Positions 37,407 through 51,300 of a stretch of DNA of 64,000 nt are shown here, one piece after another. Where the stretch lies: positions 38,953 to 102,952 of the forward strand of contig NMRB01000390.1 of assembly GCA_002633025.1 (NCBI GenBank), in the 5' to 3' direction. The translations under genes and the position numbers were made by a program. Origin of the DNA: Notospermus geniculatus. Lineage: Eukaryota > Nemertea > Pilidiophora > Heteronemertea > Lineidae. The notes beneath the pieces were generated by a model that saw nothing but the letters and a program-made list of their open reading frames with translations, was not told where the DNA came from and did no database searches. The number at the start of each line of letters is the position of its first letter. Within the stretch, counting starts at the first letter, position 1.

Positions 37407-39718
37407 TTCCTGTATCGAGATGAAAACAACGAAACAATGAGAACAGTTAGCATGGTTAGTCAGCTACTCAATGTACTAAAAGATAGTAAATGATGAAGTT
37501 AGGCCCCCGACATTGTGAGGCACGGACAACCACAACTGACACACCGCACAAGCAGGTTCAGCAAACCATGCTGACTTCCGTGTCGTTTTACTCAAATTAC
37601 AAAGAAATAAATCGCATATTTACGAACCAACAAGGTCTATCACTATTTGTGCTTATCAAGAAATAACGCAAGACTGAATGAATTAAGTATCAGCTCATTT
37701 TAAAGCGTTTTATTCACGTCATATCAAGCAATTTTTCAATTTCATTTTACCGTTGTTGTTGTCGTTATTGATTCTGGTTTAGCCCACTTCCATTGCTGCC
37801 GGTCGGTAGCTGAAGACGCCGCGCCTGACGGGCACATCCATCCAGCGCCGACAAAAGCAGGACAATATTTCGAGGGGGCGGGGAAAGCCTCCCCCTCCCC
37901 CGCCCAAAAAAGTGGCAAAAAGTTCAGTTTTATCCCCCCACCCCACCAAGACAATTAGGCAGCCTAGGCCTAGATACGGCCCTGTCAGGAGGTCTCAAGG
38001 ACCACAGGGAAAAGACCTACATCCTCTGTTCGTACTTTTTGGCCCCTTCCCAAAATTTCCAATAACCTGTCCATCCACAGAGAGGTGGCGACACAGTGTA
38101 AGATACTCCATCATCACTCATAAGTAGCAACTTAGGCCTGCTGACATTTTCCCCATTCCTCAGTAGAAACAGCAGATAAGAGATCCTCTCTCAAAATCAT
38201 GAGTTCATCGGTCAGCATTGGCATTTACAGAAACACCCACAAAACAAACTTGTATCAACTAAATATTTATTTAATAATAATTACAAAGAGAATGTATACA
38301 TGTAATAAGGTATGTGACATCTGCAGAAGATGGAATCATTCAGCCCACATCTGGCAATTTTATCCGACATATTTCTTCATATGTCAATCCGTCCTTTCTC
38401 CATTTACAAGAAGAGTGAATTTCTGTAACATGATAAAAATAGCAACTGAAACCACTTCCCATCCACAAAAACTGATCATTTTCACTATAAACATAAAGTT
38501 ACAAAGTAAACTAAAATATTTCATACAGGACCCAGGCCCAAGTCGACAAGAATGGTTAAAATCTTAGATTTTCTACAAAATAATGTACACACAATACTGT
38601 TGTCTCCTGCGTAAGAGAGACATCTGCACACGAGGCATGAAGGCCATGGAAAAAAGGTGCCACTAAGCTCTGTTCAGTGTAAATGATTGAAATTGGTCAG
38701 CAGATTTTTCTGTTTGCAGTGTTTGCAGTGAACACTGTTGCCAAGGTGAACTGACCGCAGAGGTCAAAATGGATAGAAATGACCAATTTGGGGGTGAACT
38801 CTGGTGTCTGTAAAAGAGAAGTGTACTCTCGGAAGTTGTGTCTACAGAGGGACATCCCTCAGCAGCTAAGATAAGCGGAAATCCATCTCACGGTGATGAT
38901 TGTCTGAACAGGTCTTATAAAGTTAGATCCAACTTGATTTGGGTAGTGCTGAGAAGTCTCAGTTAAAATCAAATTGTTTAAATGGTTCAAGAGGAACAAA
39001 ATTCTGGATGGTGGAAGGAAATATGTTCCATAATTGAGGGGCCCAACAGAGAAAGCCTGACATGCATTCAACATACCGGTAAATTGTCGAATTTTCGTCA
39101 AATTGGCAGCATTCAAGCTTACGCCGTACAGCTGATATGTATTGAACCCATGAAATGACAGAAGAGAAGATAATAAAGGCAGACTTAAAGGGGCAGTATA
39201 AACAGACAGAAGTACAGCAAGATAAGGTAGAGCAAATTGATGAATACACTTGAAAGTGACACTTGACACATTGTTGTTGCTTGACACTATCTACGAGATC
39301 ATTATTCTCAAAGGCTGAACAAAAAAGAAAATTTGCAAATTCCTGCATTCAACTCAGCTTTCAATATGAACAATATAAAAAGTTTGGCTACGGAACCTGA
39401 CCGCATGGCGATGATTTTCGAAGCAAAATAGCAATGCAACATGAATGAAGGCAACACCGTATTCCTGAACATGCAAAGCTAATATTATGAAAATAGGATG
39501 CTTGTATCTTTATCCAAAAGGCTGCATACCGTAATATTGGCTGGAATATATTTGGCGACAGGCATAATCTCAGATATTTGGCCAATTCATTCAAAATACA
39601 CATACCGGTAATAGATACAACATACGTAATATATAAATTTTCATTGTAACGATCTAATGGAGAGGATATTCACTTTTTCAAGTACCAATTCGGGCCAATT
39701 TCTTCCCTCATTTAGGTC

Positions 39719-40026
39719 GCGTTCGGAAAGCTTCCCTGAGGAAGCTCGGGGAGGCGCGAGAGCGTTCGGAAAGGTATTTGGCAAGTAGCCGAGGCTTCCT
39801 CGAGCCTGGCCGAAATGAGGGACTCAAACTCCCGGCATGCATTTCATTTTCTTTCCAGGCCGGCATGCTGATTGGCTATACGTGAATATTTCACGATTGC
39901 AACGGCACAGTGGTACCTTTCCCCGAGGAAGCGCAAATATTGTTCGGAAATTCGCCTTCACTGGGCATGCTCACAATATCCGAGAGAAGCGCCAGAAATT
40001 TCCTCGGGGAAGCTTTCCGAACACGC
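39719..40026. mobile_element. MITE, GCGTTCGGAAAGCTTCCC family, copy 1
   Basis: Ends GCGTTCGGAAAGCTTCCCTG / GGGGAAGCTTTCCGAACACGC. Internal AGGAAGCGCAAATATTGTTC and TTCACTGGGCATGCTCACAA are shared with copy 2 at 45805-46150, in the same orientation. Confidence 0.85.
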
Positions 40027-40765
40027 TATAAATGGGGAAAGTGCAAAATAGCGCGTCTCTTCTCAGTGGAGTTCCACCACACATTTACTGCAGGATTAGA
40101 CCTTAACCAAGTGCCCCTTCAAATCTTCAAAGACTTATAGCCCAAAAAAAATTGCAGCAAAAACCCAGTCACATATACATGTAGCCTGGTCTATAGCATG
40201 GTCTCAATGCATGAATCCTCAAAAATGCACGATTTTTTACTCTTGGCTCATGAGACGACCACTGAAACTGACAATGCCAATGCTGGTATTATTATCCACG
40301 AAAATGAAACAATCTCACAAGCACTGAATAAGAATAATTTTTTCACAAAAAAAACACAGCAGATGATAGCAAAAATATATCTTGAGTATTATAAAGTTTG
40401 GTCACCACTTTTCCGTTATTCTTACTACGTGCACCTCTAATGAAAAAAATTGTTTTAGTTCAGCACAGAACTTTCGAAATGCAAAATTCAAACAGCGCAA
40501 AATAAAATCCTTTGTGTGCACCTGACTTTTCCGTTCCATTTGTCAACGTTAACATTAACGTTACGGCTATATAACTCAAAATTATGAGTTCATATTTGGC
40601 TGTGGCTATCAATTCACACAAAATTTCCATTGTCTTCCACTACACACACTAAAGAGAGAAAAATAAAATGTGCGTTTTGCAATGAATTATCACCATACAC
40701 ATTCATCACTTCATCACAAAACAATGAGCAAACTAAACCTTGTGACATACTCGTACACAATATCT

Positions 40766-41094
40766 TAAGCTAGCAGCACACGTCACCACTTTCGTTGCTC
40801 ATACAGGTAATTTTCATGGTTGTCACGAAAATGGCCAAGTGTGCTGTGGCCAGCAACAACTACTCACCACGGAAATTCTGTGGTGACCACGAGTTGCCAA
40901 AAATCAAACCGATTTGATTTCTCACCACGAAAATTGTTCGTAGTTGCCAGTTGTGGTGATGTATGCGCCATCAGTTGCACACGAGATCACTGAGTGGTGA
41001 CGTCTGCTGTAAACCAGCAATCGCCATAAAAATTGCCGACCAAGAAAATTGCCTGTATGAGCAACGGAAGCGGTGATGTGTGCTGCTAGCTTTA
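40766..41094. mobile_element. MITE with AAGCTAGCAGCACACRTCACC ends
   Basis: AAGCTAGCAGCACACGTCAC then GTTGCTCATACAGGTAATTTT mirrors AAAATTGCCTGTATGAGCAA then GTGATGTGTGCTGCTAGCTT; about 50-bp arms, 329 bp. Confidence 0.85.
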
Positions 41095-41429
41095 GTCCGA
41101 TGACTAAAATGAAAACATGGTCAACCCCATCAATGAAATGTACATAACTACAGTCTTATAATCAAATCTCTCCTTGCAACTAGCATTTAAAAGTCAATTA
41201 TACAAAGCTTTCTGTACCACTGATATTTGACTTGGATACTGTAAAGTCAAGCGACAGTTTTACATGGCATTCAAATACCTGGTCTGCCATCATTCCAAAA
41301 GCAAGGAACACGGTTAAAGAACTATTAAAGTCCGACACAACCTCGAGGGAGACAAATGGAATGGGGTTTGTAGTTAGAGTGACATAAATGCAGTTACATA
41401 TCATGCTGTAGTGAATCAGATGACTGGGA

Positions 41430-41567
41430 TTAACCCATGAGGACCCACAGATTTTTTAAAAAGTTCCATCTGTAACCCACAGTACCGGTATTTTTTCCGC
41501 ATGACAAACCTACCTTCAGTAAATGATTAGTATACAACCCTTCGGCCTTCGGGTCATAAAGGGTTAA
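41430..41567. mobile_element. piggyBac-like MITE, copy 1 (TTAA flanks)
   Basis: TTAACCCATGAGGACCCACA at the left and GGGTCATAAAGGGTTAA at the right; TTAA target site and CCC/GGG ends are the piggyBac hallmark. Copy 2 is at 55833-56005, inverted. Confidence 0.75.
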
Positions 41568-42307
41568 TAATAAACATCATATACGGGCTACACGTAAATA
41601 AAATTCTGTGGTCAAAATTGATTGTTCCATTTTCTCACTTCCGCCTTCCACTGATACATCTCTAGGTTGTGTGGACTTCACAGTTGGTGTTAGAAGGTGC
41701 GTTGATGACCTTACGATATCAGCAACTTACTCATTTGCCATTAGTCTTAGTTAATATTATTTTTGCATTTGTAACGAAAAACTGACATCGCCCTTCATCA
41801 CACGTTACAAAATTCGTCACACCTGCTATCCACTCTATGTAATCTTCTCTGGAATACATACACAGCCTTGAAGCAAAAGCATAGTCTGGGAAATTGTACA
41901 ACATTTTGGACAACTTGTAAAGCTATGGAAACATCGAAGGATACTACCGGTAGGTTTTCCTGAGTTACCGTCAAACTTTGGTACTTCCTGGTAACTTTGG
42001 TCCTTTGGTAATTAGTACCTTAAATTTATAGCATTCAACAGGGCCACATGCCAGCAGGACCCCAACACTCTGAGGAAATGCAATAAATTCTGCCATCGAA
42101 GTATTACTAGGTAATACACAAAAGGGCAAAGACCCACAAGTAGGCCTATACTTGAAATAATCTGAACCCTTTGTTGAAGAAACTTTGTGCAAGTGGAACA
42201 AACGATTTTGCGATACAACACAAATTGTCCAAAATTATGCAAAAAGAACCAGCTTCGAATAGTACAACATTACATCCCTGTATTCAGTCTTTCTTTGGTC
42301 AGTTATG

Positions 42308-45300
42308 TCATGACTGGGCGTCCGGATTTCTCACCGATCGAATTCTCGCATGAATCTGGAAAAACTCTGGTTTACCCTCTTCAGTCTCTTCGGCTACAGC
42401 TTGTTCATGGTCTTCATACTGTAAATAAGAAAGTGGAGAAGTTGGTCAAGTGTCATTCACACCTCTCTATATGAACATGTCAGACTCTGAGGGCCATCCG
42501 AGTCTTTTGACTTCTACCATGTCTACATCTAAATCCAGCGCTTTGCCACTTAGGAAAAGAGACATGCCCCACTAAAGTCCGGCAACATCTACGCGCGACC
42601 CAATGGAATGCGGAAGTCAGGAAGTGAGACAGGAATGTGCGGTTTTCAATTATGCTTTCGACCTGCGTAACCGGTGACAATCCGTTGCACGCTACTGGGC
42701 ACCACTAAAGTCTGTTTGTATAGTCTGATCGCGTTGTCGATCGGTTATTCAAGAGTTGCGTGTGATAAAGATCCGTGGAAAATCCAACTACCGGTAATAT
42801 ATTGCCTAACTTCCACATTCCATTGGGTTGCGCTTAGATATTGCCGGACTAGCTGGAACATGGTTATATTATGTTACACTAGTCACCATCTTACCTCTTT
42901 AATTTTATTGGCTTGTTTTTGTAACCGTAACTCCAAACTTGTTCGTTTACTCTTTAAATATTCCTCTTGCTCTCTCTTCAGTTGTTTTTCCCGTCGTTTT
43001 TCAAGTTCCTTCTTCAATTCAGATTTCCGGTGCAGAATATCAAAACCCCTGAAAAGCAAACAAGAATATAACAGTTACGCGAATAAAGCCAACACACTAA
43101 GGTCAAAGGATGAATGACAACAACCAAGAAAGTGTGCCAAAAGACTAGAACATGCATCTTCCTGCATATACATGTAGTACACTTATACGTATGAAGATAT
43201 ACTTGAAAGACGGAAAAGACTAGAATATCAAGCTAAGTAAGATTTCAGAAGGAACCACACATTACATTTGCCACAGTGCTTTTTTGAGGGACGCTTCATC
43301 CCATTTTTGCACAGGCTTGGGTTTAGAATCTACCTAACGTCCGGCAACATCTAAGCACAACCCAATGGAATGCGAAGTTAGGAAATTGATAGTTGGATTT
43401 TCTACGGACCTTTAATCACACGGGGCTCTTGAATAACCGGTGCACAGCGCGAAGAGTCGGGGAATGACCACAAAAGGTCGACAGGCATGATTAAAAACTG
43501 CAAAGCTCTGCCACATTACATGACTTCCACATTCCACTGGGTCGCGCTGAGGTGTTGCCGGACTTTTGTACCGTTACTGAGTGAGTGTGCCTGCCATGCG
43601 TCCAAGGCAGCCAAAATGGGTATTCAGTTAAAAAGGACTACGGACAAACAGTCAATATTTACATCTTCGAGTTGTACAGCAACTCCTTGTGTAAGTCCAC
43701 CTTCTCCTTTGATTCTAAGTTAGGATTCGGCAGTTTCTTTGGCTCGATGAATCCCTGAGGTTTGGGTGACGTTGGGGTTGATACCCTGTCTTCACCATTA
43801 CTCGTTGCCGTTGCGTCTTCGTGCTGATAATCTGGCTCTGGTATATTTGGGAATGAATGTTCTGGAAGATAAGAGTGCAGGGGATTATGATACAGTCAAA
43901 TACTATATACCCTACCAGTAACACCATCACAATAGCTGCGCTTCCATTACAGCTTTTATACCCGGTGTCTATCTGTATAAATAAGACCGGATATTTCATG
44001 GCTTGAGTTCCACTACTGGATTTGAGGTTAGTATGCTCGGCTAGAGATGGCGACACGTGGAGTGAACCGCGTATTGTTCTGGTACTTTTGAGCATGCGCA
44101 ATGTCGCAAGCGATCTTAAGCCACCTGTAGCCGAACATAATACTACAAATAGACCCGGACTTATTGCCATTCCACTAGAGAAAACACCGGTGTTGATCCG
44201 CATCTTATTTAGATTTGGAGTATACTCGGCTATGCTATCCGAGCTAATAATAGATCCGCACTTATTTAAAACCGGACTTATTAAACACGGTCATCTTGTA
44301 ATGGAAGCAGAATAAGCCCGGACAAATACCAGTTTTTTTCTGTAATGGAAGCGCAGCTACCATGTTAATAGTGGATTTAGCAACAGGTGTTTGCTACGAA
44401 ACCCTCGATGCCACTGGATTGGATGTGCGAACCTGGTAATGATCGGATGTGGGAGTGAAAGTGTTAAAGGAAATATTGTGAAGATGCAGAACTTCTTACA
44501 TACAGACAGACGGCACTGCACACACAGTGAGGTGTACATTGGATCAGTGACAAGTATGAGTAAATAACTCATCAATGATGCATTGTTGGAACATGAGTCA
44601 ATCCGGTACAAACCGCCTCTGTCAGACAAAACACAACATATCTATTTTTCAGTCAGGGGAAATAAAAACTTTGATTGAATTATCAATAGGGCTATCAACA
44701 TTTATATTTTGAGCATGCCTACACCAACATTACTACAATGAAGTTCTAACCACAATTTTTAAAGGAAGATTCCCGTACGGCCGTCAATACATCAAGATTT
44801 CAATTTTTTGACACCGACTGGTGTCAGTGGTATCAAAAATATTTTTGGCGGTATCCACTTGAAAATACCCGCATGTAGAACCTACGAATCTCAGAAAGAT
44901 GCATGAGGGAGGCATGTTGGTGAAGTCATGCACGTGGTTTATAGCAGTGGATGTTCGATGACGACAAAAAAAACACCAAAGAGTTGTTGACATGCCCGAT
45001 AGCCAAAATTTATAAGAATTTTTGCCGATAGGAAATTACCTTTAAAAGATATGGGACTAACATTACTAGACTAAGACATACAAATAGTACCGGTAGGGAA
45101 AATATCATTCTCTAACTCTAGATTTTGCTAGATTCCTATTTGGTTAGATTACCCGGTATTTACAGTGTATATTTGCACTTCAGGAACAAACAGTGAGCTG
45201 ACAGGCAAATGGTGGGTTCAGGACTGACTTACTGCGCTCATATTCATAAAACTACTTGGGCCGTATTCAAAAAGGGTGTTTTAGGACTTAGATGCGACAT

Positions 45301-48300
45301 GTATCTTTGTCAAATGCATGGTCTTGTCCTAAATCACAAAACTACTGCAAATTTCCTCAACTGAAATGTACAACACGATATTGCATGCACTGCGTGCTAC
45401 ACTACATTTGTATTCATAACAATTATGAACACTCCAAAAGAAAAAATTCAAATCTTCCAAAAAAGCCGGCATCATCTATCAATGTTATTAATTACACATC
45501 AAATATTCATAACCAGTACTTGGTGCCTGTTTGACTGTCATGCAGATGAAAGCCGATAAATTCAGCAAACCATTTTTTCTTGTTTTATTTCATAGTATTA
45601 TTGAATGTAATATGCAACTACTGCGCACAAATGAAGATGGGTCAAGGATTGAATCATCGACGCATATTTTCTAGCATCTGATGCACACTGCACATTCTGG
45701 GCCAAAATCTTCCAAAGATTTGATGCAAAGTGGCATTGTCAGGGACCTTTGAGAGCCTAATTATCAATTTTTTACAGCCAAAGAAATCAGTAAGAACTCA
45801 TGGCGCGTTCGGAAAGTTCCCCGAGGAAGCTCGAGGGAGGCGCGAGAGCGTTCAGAAAGGTAATTGGCAAGTTGCCAAGGGTTCCTTGAGCCTGGCTGAA
45901 CTGAGCGACTTGCCGAGTCCCTCACTTGGGACTCCCAGCATGCATTTCATTTCCTTTGTTTCAAAATGCATGGCCGAACACACTACATGCACATGTATAC
46001 ATGGAATATTTCACGACTGCAACACCACAGACATTAGTACCTTTCCCCGAGGAAGTGCAAATAGCGTTCGGAAATTCGCCTTCACTGGGCATGCTCACAA
46101 TCCCCCAGCGAAGCGCCAGAAACTTACTCGGGGAAGCTTTCCTAACACGCTGTCAGAAAACTGGGGAAGATTCTACAAGTCTTTCCTAACAGTTGATCTA
46201 AAGTGACAAGTGTTGTAATGTATTATTAGTTGTGTTGGATTATCAGTAAGTTGGTGATGTGAGAAAAGAATGCAATGAAACGACGTGGCCAAGTAGCAAA
46301 CTTGCAAGGTGTATTGTTGTTTTAGTACTGCTGCGTTTTTACGTGAAAGAGAAGTTCATTGAGAACTGTTGACAGAGCGAGGATAAACCTTCCATTGCGT
46401 GCATTGCCCATGGCAATTTCACCAAAATCAGAAAAATTTACGTAATTCTGAAAAGGAACTGAAATCTTGTTACATAGGTATTCATTGGAAAGTACTCAGT
46501 GAGAGCTTTCCAAAGAGTACCGATGCGACAGGGTTTTGGTACTTTCGAATTACACAAAATGTATCTTGGCAGTAAAGGGTTAAGTAACACGATAAACTGT
46601 GAAATTTAGTTGCTCAGCAGGGGTGGCGATTCAGCAATGCAATATCAATTTGTCCAGTTGCCAGCAGATTCCTTCGACAGTGCAGCCATGTGATGTCAAT
46701 TTGTGGAAAGGTGCATGAAGCTTCTCAGAGACTGCTCCATCTATTGAAGTACTGCAAGTAGTCTAGAGACACTAATCTCCTTGTCTATTAGAAAGCTCTG
46801 CAGACGCTAAGGCAGGATCGCTAAGGCAGGATAGAGTCACCTTTTCTCCACTTATCAAAATCCACAACATCTGGGACTTGTTGGTGACAGTAGGAAAAAC
46901 CTGTTGCTGAGGATATTGGCGACGTTGGGTTGTCTTCGGAGCAAGATTCTGGCTCGTTTCCCTGAGGTGTCGAGGGTTCCTCTTTCCGACGTGGGTCAGG
47001 AGACAACGGATGGTATATAATTGCTTGAACCTTCGGCAGTTCAAATTTGTGTTTCTCTTGACTATCCTTACATTTGGTCTTGCCGGCAGGTTTTAATTTT
47101 GGTGAGGCAGGCGGTTTCTCATCTTTAGCATGCGAGAATTTACTGATTTTTTTGCCATGTTTCAGTCTCGGTGACCCTACTTGTTCTTGGTGCACATGCT
47201 GAGGTATGGGATCACTGTGGTCCTTTCCATGTTGAGGTTTAGGCGAGCCGGGAATGGGTCCAAAATGGAAAGGTCCGTGGCCGGGTTTAGGTGAACCAGG
47301 GGGAAAACCAGGTTGTGGGCTGCCGTGTCCTAGCTTTGGTGAACCTGGGTGCCTGTCATTCCCTAACTGATGGGACCTGTCGCCGCGGACAAGCAAAGGT
47401 GAACCCGGAGGTCTTGGAGAAGATGCTCCATGAAGGTTGCTACGGATCAGTCTTGGCGATCCAGGTGGATGATCCGAGACGAAGGGACGTGATCCATGCG
47501 ATTCTCTTCCAGACCCAGGGAGTTTTAGAGACATGCTCAGCCGCTCGTTTGCCTCAAGGTCATCGAGCGACGCCTCCACGGCTTCTGTTCCAGGAGAGAG
47601 AGGGAGGGATGCACCAAGAAAGTCGGGAACTGGAGTCCCATGAGGTGTAGTCGGTGTCTTTGGTGTCTGCACATTTGAGCTTGGCAATGGTGATGAAAGT
47701 GTCACATCAATTTTAAGGTGTCCTTTTTTACTGGAAAGGTTTGATGGGAAAAACACGTGTTCATCTTCTTTAGGAGTTGCTGGAGGTTCAATGGGATCAA
47801 CGCCATCTGTAGGAAAACCACGGTAAATGGTTGAACAAAAGAAACGTGAGGTGGTGATTCTCTCAAAAAATTGCGTGTTGATGCAAAGTGAAAGCGATGA
47901 ACTGCAGGGGACAGGTCGAACACTGACCAGCCAACCTGAAACAAATCCATGTGAAGGAGGGATTCTGAAAATCACCACAAGGGCAAAGGGACAGAATTTA
48001 TAAAGGGGATACCAGGCTTAACCAGTTCAGTGCTGGTGCCAAGAATACCGGGACAGTGCGATGCTATGTTGAATCACAGCAAAACTGATGCCATCACTGC
48101 TACAAAATGCAAAGGAAATGGCACAACCTGGGATGGCGGGCCTTGGCGCACAATGTTCTCAATGCCAAATCACCAGCACTGAAGTGGTTAACATGCAGAA
48201 AACCCTTGAAAAAAACGTGGTTACATTTTTACAACTACAATCTACCCAGTGAACACAGGACTAAAGGTTACAAACACAATGACTAGCAGATCACCTTTTC

Positions 48301-51300
48301 TCCATTCATCAAAGTTAATAACAAGAGGAACTCGGTTGTAAGGGACGGGGGACGACCTGTGACCTTCTTCCTCTGGTTGGACGGTGGAGGGGGAATCCAC
48401 ACGCATATCCCTGAGTAAGATGTCTGTAGAAAGACAGGAAGGTCACACAAGATGATGCGAATTAATCTTCGAAATGAAATCATAGTTTTTGCAGGGGAAA
48501 TGCAAAAAGTGATGGGATTTGCGAACTTCTGATACGAGAGGGTAGACCTACCACAGGCCAACCCCTATGCTTTAGCCCTCTTCTTCAATTCAGTACTCTA
48601 AATGTGGGCCTAGGGACAGATATTATTAGCATGTTCGATTTCTTACTTGCACCTACACCGGCCTGGCATGACAGCATTTTATTTACCGGAAGTTCTCCAA
48701 GTTGGGCCTGTTGTGCCAGGTGCTACTAACCCTCTGCCCTGAGCCGGTTACTTCAGGAAGTACATGTATCCCAGCATGCAGAGCATGATGCCACTTCTGA
48801 ACGTAGATGAACACAGAGCCCTCGCATACATCGCCATGCAAAAGAAATCAAATGCTGTCGTGTTAGACACGAGTAAAGTGTCATGGCAGACAATCAGCAT
48901 GATCAGAGCGCATCTGCCATGGCACTTTACTCGTGTCTAACACAACAGTGTTCTTTTATTGGCCTCCAGTGCGCAGGTCTGAGAAAGCGCTAGTGCCTGG
49001 CCGGTGGAAGTAATCGAACATGCTTTATAACAATCACTCTCAAGAGTGACCAACAAAAACCGCAGCCGAGAATTTTCTCTAAAAGGGAGATCGGCCCCTT
49101 AAGAAGTTACAGAGCTATTTTCCCCTCAGTTTCAATAGAGTCCATACCAGGATTTGAAATGTATTCCAGTAGGTCTTAATTGTCTGCACCAATGTTTGGA
49201 TTATGATGATGAGAATACAAATGGCTCATTTGGGGATTTGTCAATATTCTCGGAGGGGAAATAGCCAATTAAGACAAACTTATGACATCTGATCGGCACA
49301 GTACATGAATTGTACACGTACATACGTGTTTATGGAATTCTGGTGCAAATTGTACGAGTGCTAATTGGTACAGCATGTATAGAGTATGAAGCCAATTAAC
49401 GATTTTTAAGTCGTTTTTCATCGGAAGTGAGATGTATACTAAGTACTCTTCATGCAAGGAACCATGCCAGGGACAGGAAAAGTTAATAACTGAACAGGAA
49501 CTAGGAATCAATATGCCTTTGTTAAAATGTGAAATACAAGGCAAGCGATTTCATTCAAAATTCAGTTTGACCTTGCAAACTGGCGCTCAACTGGGACAAA
49601 AATTATAATGGTGAGTGTCTTTATGAAAAGGTCAAATTCTGAGACTAATCAATGGCATACCTGGATAATATCTCAGAAATATTTTTTGCAAAAAGAACCG
49701 AGGCATTACCCAGATGTGATTCACATTTTTTGGGGTGATTCACATGTTTTGTCATGATTCACGGAACTCACCTGGATGGGCGTTATTTTGCTGTTTCTGT
49801 ATCTCCTTCAGCGTTTTCAGATGCTGTTCTCTCTGAGCCTGAAATGAATAATTGCGAGACGATGTCAAAACAAGCAAATAAATTGGTCCCAAAACATACT
49901 CCAGGATGTCTTACAGCAACAACTCTTCCTAAACATCCTAGAAGAATTTTTCCTGTAAATTTACACCTCTGTGGTTGCACCGTACCATTTGCCCTCAAAT
50001 TTTTCCGCATCCAAGTCAGTTTGTCCCTAACTTAACCTGGCCGCTCAAATTCCGCTCAAGAGACTCTGAGCCTTCTGTTCACTGACCTTGCCATTGGCAT
50101 GTGCGAAAAGTCAGAACATGTAACTACCAAGGGTGAACTGGGATAACATCAGTGACCATTTAAAATACATGTACAGTCCCCCTCGCTATTACGAACCCTT
50201 CGGGGCCCAAGGGTTAAATGTTTGTACTAACGAGGAGTTCGTAATATAGCGAGGATTTACATATGTCATGAAATTTTGGGAGCCAGACGTTGGGTTCGTA
50301 ATATCTGTGAGTTCGTAAAATTGAGGTTCGTAAGAGCGAGGGTGCACTGTAGTTAATCTTTTTACGGCCATCAAGGAAATAATTCTCGGTTATAGTGGGT
50401 GGGGATGTGTGGCTTCAGAGATAAGAAGAGATAAGCTGATTTCAGACTTGAAACCAGCTAGCTTTGTCATGATTTCAAGCAGTATCCACTTCTCATCTTA
50501 GCCCTCATATTTACTTAAAGTATCAAACTGGATGCCAACACATTGTACAGCTTTAAATCTGTCAATACACACTCTTTCCTCTATGTTGGTTTCAAAGTAT
50601 GCACGAAAAGCATTGTAGAAGTAAAGTACACTGAAACAATCATCATTTGAAACCTAGTATCGATTTTTCTTGAAGCACCTTTCTCTCAGCACTCAACAAG
50701 GGAACTCTCTCAGTAATAGCGCTAAAATTCCATAGCTCTGCATTTAAATGAAATGTTTAACAGCTGTAAAAGAGCTGTTCAACAATAGACAATCCCCTGT
50801 ATGTATAGGGAAATTAGTCCTTCATGAAAACAGCAATCAGGCCCCTGAAGGCCTCCTGTTTGCCCATCATCGATACATTTTGATTTGAAACTTAATAAAA
50901 AGCACTCTTTTGCACTAACACCATTTGGATCAGACTTTCCGCAGCAAAAAATCTCTTGCAGCAAAAAATCTCTCCGGGGAAAATCGACACCAACGAACTT
51001 CTGGCTCTGGTTTTATGAGATTAGCTTTCTAGGCCAACGTAAACTTGAAAACAATAAGGACTCACTTCCTGACTGCGCCCACTGCTTACATCGTCAATCT
51101 TTTTCTTTACATAAGTCTGCTTAGCAAGTGTGCCGCCATGGCAAGAACCGCAGATCAAAACCAGTCCTCAAGATAAACCGCCCTGGGAGGCATGAAAATT
51201 CATTTGGCTAGAGTAAGCATAAGGACTCGTACATAGCCAACAATCGAAGCATTCAGAATAAAGTGCCTTGCCCAAAGACAACAGAAACAATTGTGACCTT

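Larger units (their letters stand above)
37407..42307. other. Intergenic region between TMEM209 and the SH3-FAM107 gene
   Basis: TMEM209 starts here and the SH3-FAM107 gene ends here, both on the minus strand, so this holds the TMEM209 promoter and the 3' UTR of the other gene. No conserved exon seen. The sequence includes two C-rich blocks near 37870-37940 and MITEs at 39719-40026, 40766-41094 and 41430-41567. A minus-strand AATAAA at about 38267 could be a distal poly(A) site. Confidence 0.5.

Noticed and set aside
39837-40140. Overlapping ORFs resembling those at 45730-46206
   Set aside because: The similarity comes from two copies of the same MITE; no coding signal such as codon-biased conservation is visible.
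47291-47650. 119-codon plus-strand ORF
   Set aside because: Antisense to the PGSP-repeat exon of the SH3-FAM107 gene; low-complexity shadow.
47807-47978. N-terminal extension of the 46841-47806 exon
   Set aside because: The frame is open further upstream, but a consensus acceptor (tttcctacag) at 47807 and the phase of the preceding exon show it is intron.
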